This document shows positions 24,794-35,915 of a stretch of DNA of 64,000 bases, piece by piece. Position 1 is the first letter of the stretch. Every line of letters starts with the position of its first letter. The notes under the pieces were generated by a model that did not search any database, was not told the DNA's origin, and saw nothing but the letters and a program-made list of their open reading frames with translations. The stretch is from contig NC_092242.1 of NCBI RefSeq assembly GCF_036320965.1, positions 64,687,520 to 64,751,519 on the forward strand, in the 5' to 3' direction. Both the position numbers and the translations under genes were made by a program. The stretch comes from Panulirus ornatus (taxonomy: Eukaryota; Arthropoda; Malacostraca; Decapoda; Palinuridae).

Positions 24794-24968
24794 GGCTGCG
24801 GCTGCTGCCGCTGCGGCGGCAGCGGTGTGGGCGCCCCAGCCACTGCCCCAGGGGAGCCAAAGTGGCCCCTGACCCTGGGGTGAGGCAGTGCCCAGCAGCA
24901 CAGAACGAGATGCGCTGGACGAGTCCTCTGCTCCCGGGGGATAGAACTGTCCTCCCGCCCAGTATCTG
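24648..24968 (-). CDS. ENTREP-like: Exon of ENTREP-like protein with Ala10-Gln13 tract
   Basis: The acceptor (ATGCAG) ends at 24969; the first base completes an Arg codon left open by the 25782-25943 exon, then 'YWAGGQFYPPGAEDSSS' follows. Residues about 50-72 are ten Ala (mixed GCT/GCC/GCA/GCG) followed by thirteen Gln (mixed CAA/CAG), then 'ATTPGESTTANTGDNSQ'. The donor is uncertain: AAAG|GTCAGT at 24648 (321-nt exon, adding a Cys-rich 'YCRGCGRNCQRGCWCKE') or GAG|GTATTG at 24702 (267 nt). Both keep the phase needed by the next exon. The Ala/Gln tract lies in the predicted cytoplasmic tail. Confidence 0.75.
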
Positions 24969-25336
24969 CATAACACACTCGTTATATATAGTAGGGAAAT
25001 ATTATTCTTGAAGACTTTCTTATCCTGGAATAGTTACACTTAATGATAACTGACGAATTATCTTTTAAATCTTTATAATTTCTAAGGTTTACTTCTAAGA
25101 TACAAAGTTTTACGAAACGGATAAGGTTAATGTGTGTGTACTACAGGAAGTGTTTTGCATTAGCACTGCTACGCTTGTTCACCTTATATTCATTTATTTA
25201 TAACTGCCCAAGAACCACATTTACAGGAGGTCCTGAACTCCAGGCTGCGCTACTTCCACTGGCAGGGAAATTGTCTCTGGAGTGAGAAGTTTTTCAGCAA
25301 GACTATTCCCTTTCGTCAATTCACGATGATAACTGG

Positions 25337-25338
<2 letters not shown>

Positions 25339-25398
<60 letters not shown>
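25339..25398. repeat. (TA)n array, 60 bp
   Basis: Pure AT dinucleotide array directly abutting the 3'-tail side of the SINE-like copy at 25399-25588. Confidence 0.95.
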
Positions 25399-25400
<2 letters not shown>

Positions 25401-25583
25401 GCCATTTCCCGCGTAGCGAGGTAGCGTTTCAGAGCAGATGGCATCCTTAAGAGGGAAGACTCCTCACTTGACCCCTTTCTGTTCCTTTTTTGGAAAATTA
25501 GGACGAAGGAGGATTTCAAGCCCCCCGCTCCTTCTTTAAGTCGCCTACAACACGCAGGGAATACATGGGAAGTATTCTTTCCC

Positions 25584-25588
<5 letters not shown>
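25399..25588 (-). mobile_element. SINE-like family A copy between two (TA)n arrays
   Basis: Antisense on the + strand: 'CGCCATTTCCCGCGTAGCG', 'GAGGTAGCG', 'TTTCTGTTCCTT', 'GGAGGATTTCAAGCCCCCC', 'CAGGGAATACATGGGAAG', ending CCCCTATAA. Missing parts of the middle compared with the 224-bp copy at 53831-54054. (TA)n stands on both sides. Confidence 0.8.

Positions 25589-25634
<46 letters not shown>
25589..25634. repeat. (TA)n array, 46 bp
   Basis: Flanks the head of the preceding SINE-like copy. Confidence 0.95.
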
Positions 25635-25637
<3 letters not shown>

Positions 25638-25748
25638 AGGGAGGATGAACTACTGGGTTGGTTACGAGTAGGCTGCTGCTCTGTCCGGGACTCGAACCCT
25701 GACATTTTTACTAAGTCTGGTGGGCTGCATCATTAATTAGCGTACTAC
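25635..25748 (-). mobile_element. tRNA-like/SINE-like fragment
   Basis: On the minus strand an exact B-box-type GGTTCGAGTCC (25688-25698) lies about 35 bases after 'GATGCAGCCCACCAGAC'. No complete cloverleaf or convincing A box can be drawn, so it is more likely a tRNA-derived SINE fragment than a tRNA gene. Confidence 0.4.
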
Positions 25749-25781
25749 AGAGGATCGTCAGTGTGTGCGTTTGCGTCTTAC

Positions 25782-25943
25782 CTCTCGTCGAGGGCGTCCC
25801 AGGGCCCCCACGGGTAGAGCTCGGAGGGAGGAACGAAGCCGTACTCATCACAACAGGAACAGGCGTTGGGGGCTGGGGCTCTCCGGTACAGGAGCCTCCG
25901 CCGGTGCTCCAGCTGCTCCCAGTACATCTTTTTCTTCTCATGG
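25782..25943 (-). CDS. ENTREP-like: Exon of ENTREP-like protein: start of cytoplasmic tail
   Basis: A 162-nt exon between acceptor CTGCAG (25944-25949) and donor GAGAG|GTAAG (25781). It completes a split Ser codon and reads 'HEKKKMYWEQLEHRRRLLYR', 'APAPNACSCCDEYGFVPP', 'SELYPWGPWDALDE'. The very basic start directly after the last membrane segment fits the positive-inside rule. The clustered Cys (CSCC) could be palmitoylated; that is inference. It joins both neighbours in phase. Confidence 0.85.
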
Positions 25944-26104
25944 CTGCAGGACGATATTGGAACATTAATATACAACATAACGCCACACTCCAACCGTCCA
26001 TCCCACTTAACAACGACTTCTCCCTTGAGTACAATATTGACTTTATCCCTCAAGTACAATAACAGCTTGTCGGCACCAAATCTAGTCCTTGGGTACAGTG
26101 ACAA

Positions 26105-27990
26105 ATCATGCTAAAGCCGTCAAGTCATACTCATGTATCATGAAGAGATTAGCTCGTATTAAAGTCGTCATATTCAATCAGTTACGGCAAAAGTAACTGT
26201 GAACAGGAAGTACTCTACACTCGAGGAGAAACGTGCAATGCATCATATATGGAGTTATTCATATTCATATATAGAATAAAGACGTAAAAATATTTACATT
26301 TTAAGGAAACCTGTCATGCTTCATACATGGAAATGGTATTTTTTCCCCTAGAGTTCCAAACCAAAAAAGGACGCCGACTCAATAAACAAGTATATGGATG
26401 AGAAGTCATAAAATGTGTAAAGTATAAATACATCAGACGTGCATAAGCACTGGTAAAAATAAGAATGATTAATGATTTCGTGTATTTCAAAATATGTATA
26501 GATAAAGGTAGTAAAGGTATGCGTGCGTAAATGAACGAAATATATGCTTATTATGTGAGTTCACTGCACGAACGCCGCGTTTAAAACCTTGGCGTGTGTG
26601 CATCGCACCAACGCAGCGTTCAAACCCCTTGGTGAAACACTGTCCGACCTAACCATTGTCTGACAGGTCGGCCATTACCCCACGCTGCCTCCCTGATAAC
26701 ATTCACCGGAGCCAACCAACTACCCTCTTACTATCAAGGCCGACCACGTCATAAAGTATGAGTTACCAGGAGGGGATCCTAGATACGTTACTAAACGCAG
26801 CAAACATTTCTAATCGGAACCTATTTTAAAACCAGAACGATTTCTTGTCTATTTGCTTCTTGATGCTTCTTTCTTCATGGACAAATAAGGGTAATAAGAC
26901 ATATAGTCATTAAAGCTCCAACAGAGGCCTGTAAAGGAAGGCATCCTATAAATCATAAAAGAACACATTATTACAGATGTACTTCTGTCGTTTCTCCTGC
27001 ATGACCCAGTGATTTATAATTCTCCCAATATATAAATATCTTACCCTTGATACTATCGAAGGCAATATCGCTTTGCAGATCATGAAAGAAATATCATTTC
27101 ATATTTCACATTGTTTATGAATATGATACACAAGAACTGTAACAATCTTTTACTTTGTAATATTTATGAATCCTAACGCAACAAATTCTTAAACCCTGAA
27201 GCTCTGTAATAGAGGCTATATATCATAGAATTACTAAAAGAAATTAATATTAGTTTGATTATACACTCTTATGATTTGCATAAGTATGATTTTCATGCAC
27301 ATATAGCGTCTGAGAGCAAATAATTTAGTGGAGGAACCTTACGAACGCCCACAAGCTAATAAATGGAAGAGATAATGCCCTCAAATATCAGATGATAATC
27401 ACACCATAATGAAATTACCAGTGTAAACTGATTATCACATCAAAGCCCTCCAGAATACCATCCGATGAAACTAGCATCAGATGGAGGAGAAAAGAGAGGA
27501 GGCAGACAAGCTAATGCACTCGCCATTCCCGACATTTCATGGGCCATATACATTTTATCATAAGTGCTTTTCATATAATCTTCAACATCTGCAGAATGCG
27601 TTGGAAGATTTTTCGATTGGAGGTCATGGCTAGAAGTTAATGGGAAAAAAAAAAAATAGAAGCTAATTGGCCTCAAGCTCAAATAATAAAGTAAACCACA
27701 CTCTCATCCACCTGCCCACGAGGGAAAGACACCCACCCATGTAGGTCCTCTGTCACTTATTACCCTCCCACATTCATGCTTGTATTTTTCCTCTTCTGTC
27801 CGTTCTCAAGCCATATTCAGGCTTTTTTCCCAACTTCTATTCCCTCCCTATTCCATTTTCCTCCAAGCATCCTATTGTGTCCTAGAAAATAAGAATTCTT
27901 ACCAGCTATTGATATCTTACCATCATCTCTCTCCCTCATGATTTTTCTCTCTCATTTCCTTACTTCTCTCACCCTATCTCGCTGTTTCCA
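26105..27990 (-). other. Large intron, nothing recognised
   Basis: Start of the roughly 14-kb intron between the exons at 25782-25943 and 39997-40147. No exon with matching phase, no RNA gene and no array were found in this part. Confidence 0.4.
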
Positions 27991-27991
27991 T

Positions 27992-28194
27992 CCACCGTCT
28001 TCCCCACCCCTACAGCCTATCAACCGTCTTCCTCGCCCCTACAGCCTATCAACCGTCTTCCCCACCCCTACAGCCTATCAACCGTCTTCCTCGCCCCTAC
28101 AGCCTATCAACCGTCTTCCTCGCCCCTACAGCCTATCAACCGTCTTCCTCGCCCCTACAGCCTATCAACCGTCTTCCTCGCCCCTACAGCCTAG
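27992..28194. repeat. 29-bp minisatellite, 7 copies
   Basis: Unit CAACCGTCTTCCTCGCCCCT + ACAGCCTAT, repeated seven times without indels. Copies differ only at the CTCG/CCCA site and at both ends. It creates an artificial Pro/Ser-rich open frame. Confidence 0.95.
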
Positions 28195-28668
28195 GAACTA
28201 CACCTGACACACCGTGGTTATAAGAGCCACACCAACGGTGTTCACTGTTTCCTGGAGCGTAAAGCAACAGACAAGGGGTCCACTCCCCAGTTTTGGATTG
28301 TCAGTTTTCTCCACGAATAAATGTACTTGATGCGGCCCACCAATATGGTATGATTTTTTTTGTTTTCCTTTTTTTATTAAATTTTGTGGAATGTTGAACA
28401 CTGTGAGGGTACTGTTTTAGAGCGATATATGTAAATATACAACTGACATGTTTATGTATGAATGTCATATAACAATGGTCGACAACTAGTAAGTGGTCCA
28501 TACGACAGGTATTGTTACAAGCGAAATACGAGATAACAAAGCCGGATGGATTTTTCTGAATCACCTAAATCCTGACTACTGAACGGCCGTTTCCTATACG
28601 GTCGTTAAAACTACCTGTAGGCAACCATACTCTTCCTTTTTGTTATCCCAACTCTTCTTTAGATTTCC

Positions 28669-28695
28669 AATAAATAAATAAATAAATAAATAAAT

Positions 28696-28783
<88 letters not shown>
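28669..28783. repeat. Compound microsatellite (AAAT)n-(TA)n-(GT)n
   Basis: About seven AATA units (28669-28698), then (AT)29 to 28756, then (GT)13 to 28783. Confidence 0.95.
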
Positions 28784-29256
28784 ATGTAAAAAAGACTTGG
28801 GATGACAGAAAGGAATAGGAAAACTAAAAGAATATACATAGATAACCATGGCATGTAAAACGTAAGTCAACTGTATTATATTCAACAACTAACTTTATGC
28901 CATCAGCGCGTCATGCATTATTAAACAAAACAGAGTGCAGCAGTTTTAAAGAACGTTACTCATAAATAATGCTGTCCCTACAACGACAGTTTACAGATAA
29001 TTTACATGAAAGGATGGATTACGTCATATCTACACTCTGTCATAAAGTTAAACCAGTGAGGACATTCTAAATTATACCGAACATCCTTTTTCCTTAACGA
29101 TAAAGAAAAATGCTGACAGTTGAAATCATAAAAATATATATGAATCAGGTAATCGCATGGAGGATACCTACATACTTGTTCACAGTTTCCCCCATAACGA
29201 GGATGCACCAGGACCAGGAATAACCGAAGAACGGCTTTATTTGCCCACATCCACTC

Positions 29257-29640
29257 TCGAGCTGTCACATATAATGCAACGAAACCAAAGCCTCCCTATT
29301 CACTGCCAAACACCAAAGAAGTTCCCCTGACCTCTTCATATACCCTACTTTAGCCTAGTCACAGGTCGTTGCCCCCTGTATACCGCATAGCTACAATTAG
29401 TTCTATACCCAACGCCCCTCTCTCTCCCCTTACATACTCAGGCCCCATTAAGTCGAAGCATCTTTCACTATAGCCCTCCATCTTCTCGATCCCTTCCCCC
29501 TTCCCCTTGTTCCCTCCCCTTCCGACACATATGTAATCATAGCAAATACCTCTTTACTCATCCTCTCCGTATGTCCAAACCACTTTTGCACATCCCGTTC
29601 AGTTCTTAATCATATTCACTTCTTACCCCTTACAATATAC
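29257..29640 (-). mobile_element. LINE 3'-end relic
   Basis: Plus strand: 'GAGCTGTCACATATAATGCA' followed by 'CCCCTGTATACCGCATAGC', 'TACTCAGGCCCCATTAAG', 'CCGACACATATGTAATC' and 'CTTTACTCATCCTCTCCGTA'. Same order as antisense LINE 3' sequence at 47630-47830, strongly mutated and 5'-truncated. Confidence 0.6.
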
Positions 29641-30574
29641 ATATGTGTGAGTGTGTGTGTCCGAAAATTGTGCAATATTTTCGGTTTAATGTTTAATCAT
29701 CACGTGACATTTGTTATTGGATTTATGGTTATCAACCCATTATATGTCAGTCATATGGAGCCGTAAAATGTACACTTCAAATGTTATGGAAATACATATT
29801 TGTTGTTGGATTTAACGGTAATCAACTGCCCTGTTGATTTGAGGCAAAATCTGTTAACATATACATTAAAATGATACTTTGCCCTATATTATGTTGTTGA
29901 CCCTATGATTATCATTTGCTGTATAGTAATTAGGCCAATATCACTAACATGCTGACCAATCATACTTTATAAAGTGTCTATTTTTCTTGCTTTATAGACC
30001 GGTATGTTTGCATGCTAGACTGCCATTAAGCCAAAGCCGTTGACGTACCCGTTAAATGAAGTATGCATAATTACATATTAGTGCGCTGTTCACAAAACGT
30101 ACAAAATGAAAGTCCACCCTTCCCCCACAACCTGCCCCGCTGCATATTTTCCAGAATTCTTTTTCAATTCCTGGAGGAAATAAAGCTTGTAAACAAAAGA
30201 CATCTACTAATAGGTGAAAAATAGAATAAAAAAAATGTCTATTTGAAATGTATAAAAATGGAAAAAAGAAATGCTATACAAAACCATATCTATGTAAATT
30301 TTTCCCAACACTAAAAAGACGGTTTAGGCAAAGCTTTTCACAATGAAAGGCCTTTGTGAAATGGCGAAGCTTTTCACAATAAAGGACTTTTGTGAAATTC
30401 TGCCAGGGTTAAAGAGAATGAGGGCTTCGCGTCGCTCCGTGAAAAACGTCTTTGGTGCAATGTTTACCTCCGCTGAGCCCCACTGAATGGCTGCCGGTAA
30501 TCCGTTTTATCTCATTATCCCCAACACTGCCCTAAAAATACAGTACTTGAGCTGGTCATTAGTTGGTTGTGCTA

Positions 30575-30576
<2 letters not shown>

Positions 30577-30645
<69 letters not shown>
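30577..30645. repeat. (CT)n array, 69 bp
   Basis: Pure CT repeat on the + strand. The Ser-Leu or Arg-Glu frames across it are artefacts. Confidence 0.97.
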
Positions 30646-30649
<4 letters not shown>

Positions 30650-30778
30650 GGCTTGGGTATCGCAAGCTGCGCAGCCAGCACTTCAGTAGGTTATCAAGTA
30701 CCACTCCTTAGGCCCAGGCTGCTGTCTTCATTGTTGTGCCTCACCCACATGAGAGGATCGCGGGATTTCATTTAACAA

Positions 30779-31026
30779 GAAGGCAATCAATATTTTGTAT
30801 ATGCCATCCGTGGGAAGATAGGAAACAGCAATATTTTGTAGATTACAATGGTGACAGACCAGGAAATAGCAATGTTCTGTACATTCCACTGGATGTAAGA
30901 CAGGAATCATCAAAATTCTGTAGATTCCGCTGTTGGAAACAAAGGAAACAGCCACAGAAACGGCAACATTCTACAGAATCCACTAATCGTAAGACAAGAA
31001 AGAGCAATAGTCTATTAAGTAGATTC
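30779..31026. repeat. Degenerate ~42-bp tandem repeat, about 6 copies
   Basis: Unit approximates 'AAACAGCAATATTCTGTAGA' + 'TTCCACTGGTGGTAAGACAGG'. Copies start near 30779, 30821, 30862, 30903, 30944 and 30997 and diverge by 15-30% by eye. The 103-codon open frame here is explained by the repeat. Confidence 0.75.
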
Positions 31027-31380
31027 TCTTTGGTATTTACTCTTTAGTTAAGTACACCGAATTACTTGACCATTAAGTAAACCCCATTACAATGTAACTG
31101 ATTCAGGAGACGCTGCTGTCTCGTTACTTCACGCCCGAGCGATAGTCAAAACACTACACTAGGCTTGGTAACCAGCGGCCGTGAAGGCTGGAGGAGTAAA
31201 TACGTTTGCCCCGGGATCAAAATCGGTCCGACCTCGATCAACGCTCTGTGCTGAACCTGTTTACCATCTCAAGGATCACATATCATTTCGTCTCTACTTG
31301 TGAATGTTTGTTGGTCTGTGTCCGCTTTTATTTCTTCGTTACCGACTTAGTTTACATTTGTTCTTTTTTTCTATCCTTGC

Positions 31381-31776
31381 GCACACACACACACACATAC
31401 CTGGATTAGGCTGGTGTGTGTGTGTGTGTGTGTGTGTTTGCACATAGGAGTAAAAACACGGGAGCAACACGAGTGTAAAATTCTCTTCCCGTATAACACA
31501 CACATATAATAATCATAAGAACAAAAGTTCAGAGGATTGTACGGCAACAGAGAATGTTCCAGAGTGTAACTCCCTCACCGTACAGCACAAGTAGGTAATC
31601 ACACACACACGAGTACCTGAGGCACACAGATGCCCACGGAACCCTTTGTATTTCCATCCATTAAACTCATTCCTGGCGCCACCACCAACTCCCCTGACTA
31701 TTTCACTCACTTCCAGTTTCGCTCTTTTGTCTACCTTTCCTTCTCCAGGTTTCCCCTCCCCTCCGGCGGCGTGTGG

Positions 31777-31851
<75 letters not shown>

Positions 31852-31926
31852 TCCAGAGAAAAATATCTGGTGTAGTAATTTCCAGCCATACGTCAATTCC
31901 CACCTTCCTCTACCTCGTGCTGTGGG

Positions 31927-31964
<38 letters not shown>

Positions 31965-32280
31965 GCGGGCGGACCTGGTGACCACTTCTTTTTTTTTCCA
32001 CAGAGCAACGCTCCTGCCTCTATCGCTCACAGATATGTTCATAAATCAATACTGAATTTTTCTTTTTTTTATTTAATCAATACTTGCTCCTCTTTCCCGC
32101 CTTAAGGTAGATAGCGTTCAGGACCAGAACGACTGAGCACGCGAAAGTTACTCCTCGCTTGGCTCCTCCTTATCCTACTTATCAAGAGTGATGATACAGG
32201 AGGCGAGGTATTTTTGCCCCACCTCCGTTCCCGTCACCTCTTATTCGCCTTCTACGGCCCGAGGGAAATACGTGGGGGGT

Positions 32281-32332
<52 letters not shown>

Positions 32333-32625
32333 GAGAAGGTACTTTAGACTTGAGCCATTCATACATAAAGGGAACTGTACCAATTGATAATATAAGGAGC
32401 TTCAAAGTCAATCTTATTCAACGATGTCTACGGAAATATTTACCTCTAGTCACTAACCCATTCCCCCAGGTCAGTGACCGACCCAAGAGAGAGAGAGAGA
32501 GAGAGAGAGAGCTTCTCGTCTATTACCTTCTCTCTCTTTTTAACATTAGACGTTCAGTAATTCCTCCCGACACACAACTGCTCCAGGACCTCACCTCACA
32601 AGGTGGTATAGAACCTCACACCCCC

Positions 32626-32667
<42 letters not shown>

Positions 32668-32974
32668 AGCTGCTGCAGCACCCAGCCTCCCATAACAGCC
32701 GCGTCAGCAGCATGCACCCAGCCACCCAAGCAGACACACTCCCTCCTTCCCCTCTCTCCCTAGGGCCAGCAGACTGTAGCACATGGTCTGGTACTCTCTC
32801 TCACACACACACACACTCTCTCTTTCTCCCCTCACTCACCTGGGGGAGCCTCGCTGAGGGGTCAGGAAGGGGAGGCCCTATTATCCCTCCACGGCTCTCG
32901 CCCTCACCCTCCCTGCCTCCTGCCCCACCCCCCCAAGCCTCACAACCTTTCATACGTTCCTTCATCCCCTCCCC

Positions 32975-33030
<56 letters not shown>

Positions 33031-33487
33031 GTCTTCAACAGTATCCCACTGTGTACCAAACCCTCACGATCAGCCCCGTCGTTCTCCTCCTCTCTTCCCT
33101 CATAACACTTGTGTTCCTGCTTCTCCCTCCCGCGCTACGGGGCAGGGCGAAGGTCTGACACCTCCTGGCTCAACCAGGGATTCACATGCTCCTCCCTCCC
33201 TTTTCCCAGAACCCCGTTTGTATCGCCGTGTCTGTCTGTCTCTCTGATGCCGTCCCTTCACCTGTCTCTGTTCATAAGTTTCCTTTTGAGTCCACATTTC
33301 CCGTCGGTCACGACTTATGACTTTACCTTTCATTTTCCAGCACACGCGTCTATGCAGATAATGTGTGTTTGTTTGTCTGTGTCAATCCCTCGGCTTCTTT
33401 TTAACAACACACGTCGGTATGTGTGTGTGTGTGTGTGTGTGTCTGTGTCCCTTTGTCCATGACGTTCCCTCCAGTTGTTTTAATTAG

Positions 33488-33528
<41 letters not shown>

Positions 33529-33530
33529 AT
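31381..33530. repeat. Block rich in simple-sequence arrays
   Basis: Arrays within the intron: CA 31381-31396, GT 31412-31438, GA 31781-31849, TC 31931-31962, CT 32285-32330, GA 32486-32511, CT then CA 32629-32668, CT 32978-33026, GT 33419-33441 and GT 33490-33527. Sequence between them is pyrimidine-rich on the + strand. A possible decayed family A relic lies at 32140-32285 (CCTTCTACGGCCCGAGGGAA). Confidence 0.85.
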
Positions 33531-34870
33531 CCTCGTCTGTCCTCCTGTTTCTGTCTGTCACATGTATGTGTGTGTGTCGCTCCGTCTGTTCAACTTTGTC
33601 CGTGTCATTCTTTCTGCTCTTCTTCACCAGCAAAGAGTCTCTCTATGTATGTCTGCCTGTTCACCCACGTCTCGCAACATAACACATAACACCTCCTTGG
33701 GGAGTTCACCTCGCCAGGTAAGTTACACCCACGGAGCAACCCAGGTCTTTCCCTCCCACACTTAAGAACGCAACTAACACCTTCCACCCACAAAAGCCTT
33801 ACCATCTCACCGTCCTTTTCAGACGTAATTATCTGGTGTAGATTCTCTCATTCATCACTGGAATCCCCAGGTGTAGGTCGTATGTTTTGCCACCAACTGG
33901 TTTCCCAGCCTTTCACAAATGCCATGGTTTCCTGAACTATTTTCTTTTTCTTCAGTCTATCCTCTTCCATATCTACTTCCTCTTCTCAAAGCCTCTCCTT
34001 TTCTTAATAATCTATCTTTCCTTCTAATCTCACATCCTCCCGTAACATTCTCTGACCGATTCTAAACATCATGCCTCGTTTATCCAACATTCTATTCAAA
34101 CCTCCATTCCCTCTCTGCCCCTTTATATGACCTCTTCGTCTAAACCGTCTCCCCTCCTCCCTGTTCGCCTCTCACTCTTCCTCCTCCTCCTCCTCCTCCT
34201 TCTTTCTATTACTCTCCCTCCCTCTCCTTTTACGACCGGTGTATGGAGGGGAGGGGGTGGGGGGAACAAAACAGCACACGCGTTAACTAAACCAGAACCC
34301 GATATTTGATGGTCACCTCTCGACTCCTCTTCCCCCGGCAGGGCACGTGTGTGCTCCTCTGCCTTATCGATCGTCTTGGTTCATCCTATGTGATGTTAAT
34401 TGGATACCTATTGTCTTAACCATCTGTTCATCCATTATCTGTCTTCAAGCATCCCTTTCCAAATGTCGTGGCGTTGCTTCCCTTTCTCTGCTCTACTGGT
34501 TATCACCACTTCGGCCATATATGAACCGTCTCTACGTGTCCTAGCTCATAAGAACCTGGAGCCACACAGTTGCGGGCGGCTGTGTTAGTTTCTGTGTGGC
34601 GATCAATTACTCGAGGACTGTCCGTTATGGTGCCTCCTCCTTCCCACGGACAGCTCAGCCGTGACATTCTCTTCCTCCCTTTGTCTTTCCCTTTTTTTCA
34701 TATAACCTACGAACCTTTAAAGGTCGCGTCTTCAAACACCAGAGGGGCTTAAATTAATCCCTTCTGCATTCCAGTCCTTTTTTTTCTCTCTCTCGTATTG
34801 GACAAGAAATAAATCTCCTGGTTATCGAACTGTTTTTTCCAACTTGTCTGAGCCTGCTTCCCAATAAATC
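33530..34870 (-). other. Intron, pyrimidine-rich, nothing recognised
   Basis: Plus strand dominated by C and T with short (CTC)n runs (about 34177-34200). No exon with matching phase and no mobile element recognised. Confidence 0.4.
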
Positions 34871-34872
34871 AC

Positions 34873-35262
34873 AGGTCAAGCGTCAAAAGCTATAGTTCAC
34901 AAGTCTAGACACCAACATGTTGTAGGAAGTCATAGTTCAGAGGTCAAAGAGGTCATAAATCATGAGACTCACGTTGTAGGTCACCCGTGGGGAGGTCACG
35001 GGTCAAAGGTCACGCGACGAAAACCCGCGAGCCAACCAAAGGCCAATGCACAAGGGTCACACAGCCTGAGAGACCAGCGGGTCAGGAGACACATAAAGAA
35101 GCGCGCGCGCGCGCATCATAGGTCAAGAGGTTACGACTCAGAGGTTAGAGGTCGGAGATTACTGTTTCAAGATAAAAGTTAGAAAGGCATTATAGGTCAG
35201 GTGTCACGAGTCAAAGTCTACAGGTTGGGTGGAGAGCACGGGTCAAGGGTTAAAGCAGGTCA
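34873..35262 (+). promoter_or_regulatory. Dense cluster of RGGTCA nuclear-receptor half-sites
   Basis: Thirteen AGGTCA or GGGTCA half-sites on one strand in 390 bp, starting at 34873, 34941, 34950, 34978, 34993, 35000, 35007, 35054, 35079, 35118, 35194, 35240 and 35257. AGGTCA-c-GGGTCA-a-AGGTCA at 34993-35012 is a double DR1. AGTTCA-g-AGGTCA-aag-AGGTCA at 34934-34955 gives a DR1 and a DR3. A short (GC)n lies near 35101-35112. DR1 is bound by RXR/USP and HNF4-type receptors and other direct repeats by RXR partners (family knowledge). Use as an enhancer is inference; a decayed minisatellite with an AGGTCA-containing unit is the main alternative. Confidence 0.45.
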
Positions 35263-35312
35263 CCCCATGCAGGTGAACCGCCAACATGAAAGAGAGAAGC
35301 CAGGTTCGTCCC

Positions 35313-35370
<58 letters not shown>
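35313..35370. repeat. (GT)n-(GA)n compound array
   Basis: (GT)8 followed by (GA)21 on the + strand. Confidence 0.95.
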
Positions 35371-35372
<2 letters not shown>

Positions 35373-35804
35373 CAGTGTGGCTGGTTTCTTGTACATCATA
35401 CAAAAAAATGAAATATGAAGTAACCTCTATCTCTCTCTCTCTCTCTTCCATTCTTAATTAATATGGATGAGACAAACCTTCCCTCTCATTTCATTCATTA
35501 ATACGTGAGCAACCATCTCCAACATGGCCGGCAGTGAGGCATTCACCTGGATCCTGCCTCCGCTTTCCTCTTTTCAACGTCACCCACGCTCCCTCCCTCC
35601 CTCCCTTCGCGCTTTTCCCCGCCTACACTCACTCATCTACCCCTCCCCAGGCGTTTTCTATTCACCAGCTTCCCTACTCTCACTCTTCAGTCAGTCATCC
35701 CCCTACAAGCGCCCCCTGGTCAGTTACGTTTTCGTGATACACACACGAACACACATATACTTAAGAAACTCATACTCACAGTCTTCAGCGATTGAGTCGA
35801 ATAT

Positions 35805-35866
35805 GTGCGCTCAGGATACAATAGCTGGCACACGGAAGCCCGTGTGAAACTGTAATGTAGTAGGCC

Positions 35867-35868
<2 letters not shown>
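35805..35868 (+). repeat. Family B fragment
   Basis: 'GCTCAGGATACAATAGCTGG' and 'AACTGTAATGTAGTAGGCC' match, in order, 5819-5900 of the family B copy (GCTCGGGATGCAATTACTGG, CAACTGTAGTGTAGTGGGC). It runs straight into a (TA)n array. Confidence 0.55.

Positions 35869-35869
<1 letters not shown>

Positions 35870-35914
<45 letters not shown>
35870..35914. repeat. (TA)n array, 45 bp
   Basis: Pure TA repeat next to a family B fragment. Confidence 0.95.

Positions 35915-35915
<1 letters not shown>

Noticed and set aside
25635..25748. Functional tRNA gene
   Set aside because: Only the B box is good; no acceptor stem or anticodon arm could be folded.
30736..31047. 103-codon frame as a small gene
   Set aside because: It lies wholly in the degenerate 42-bp tandem repeat and has no splice or start context.
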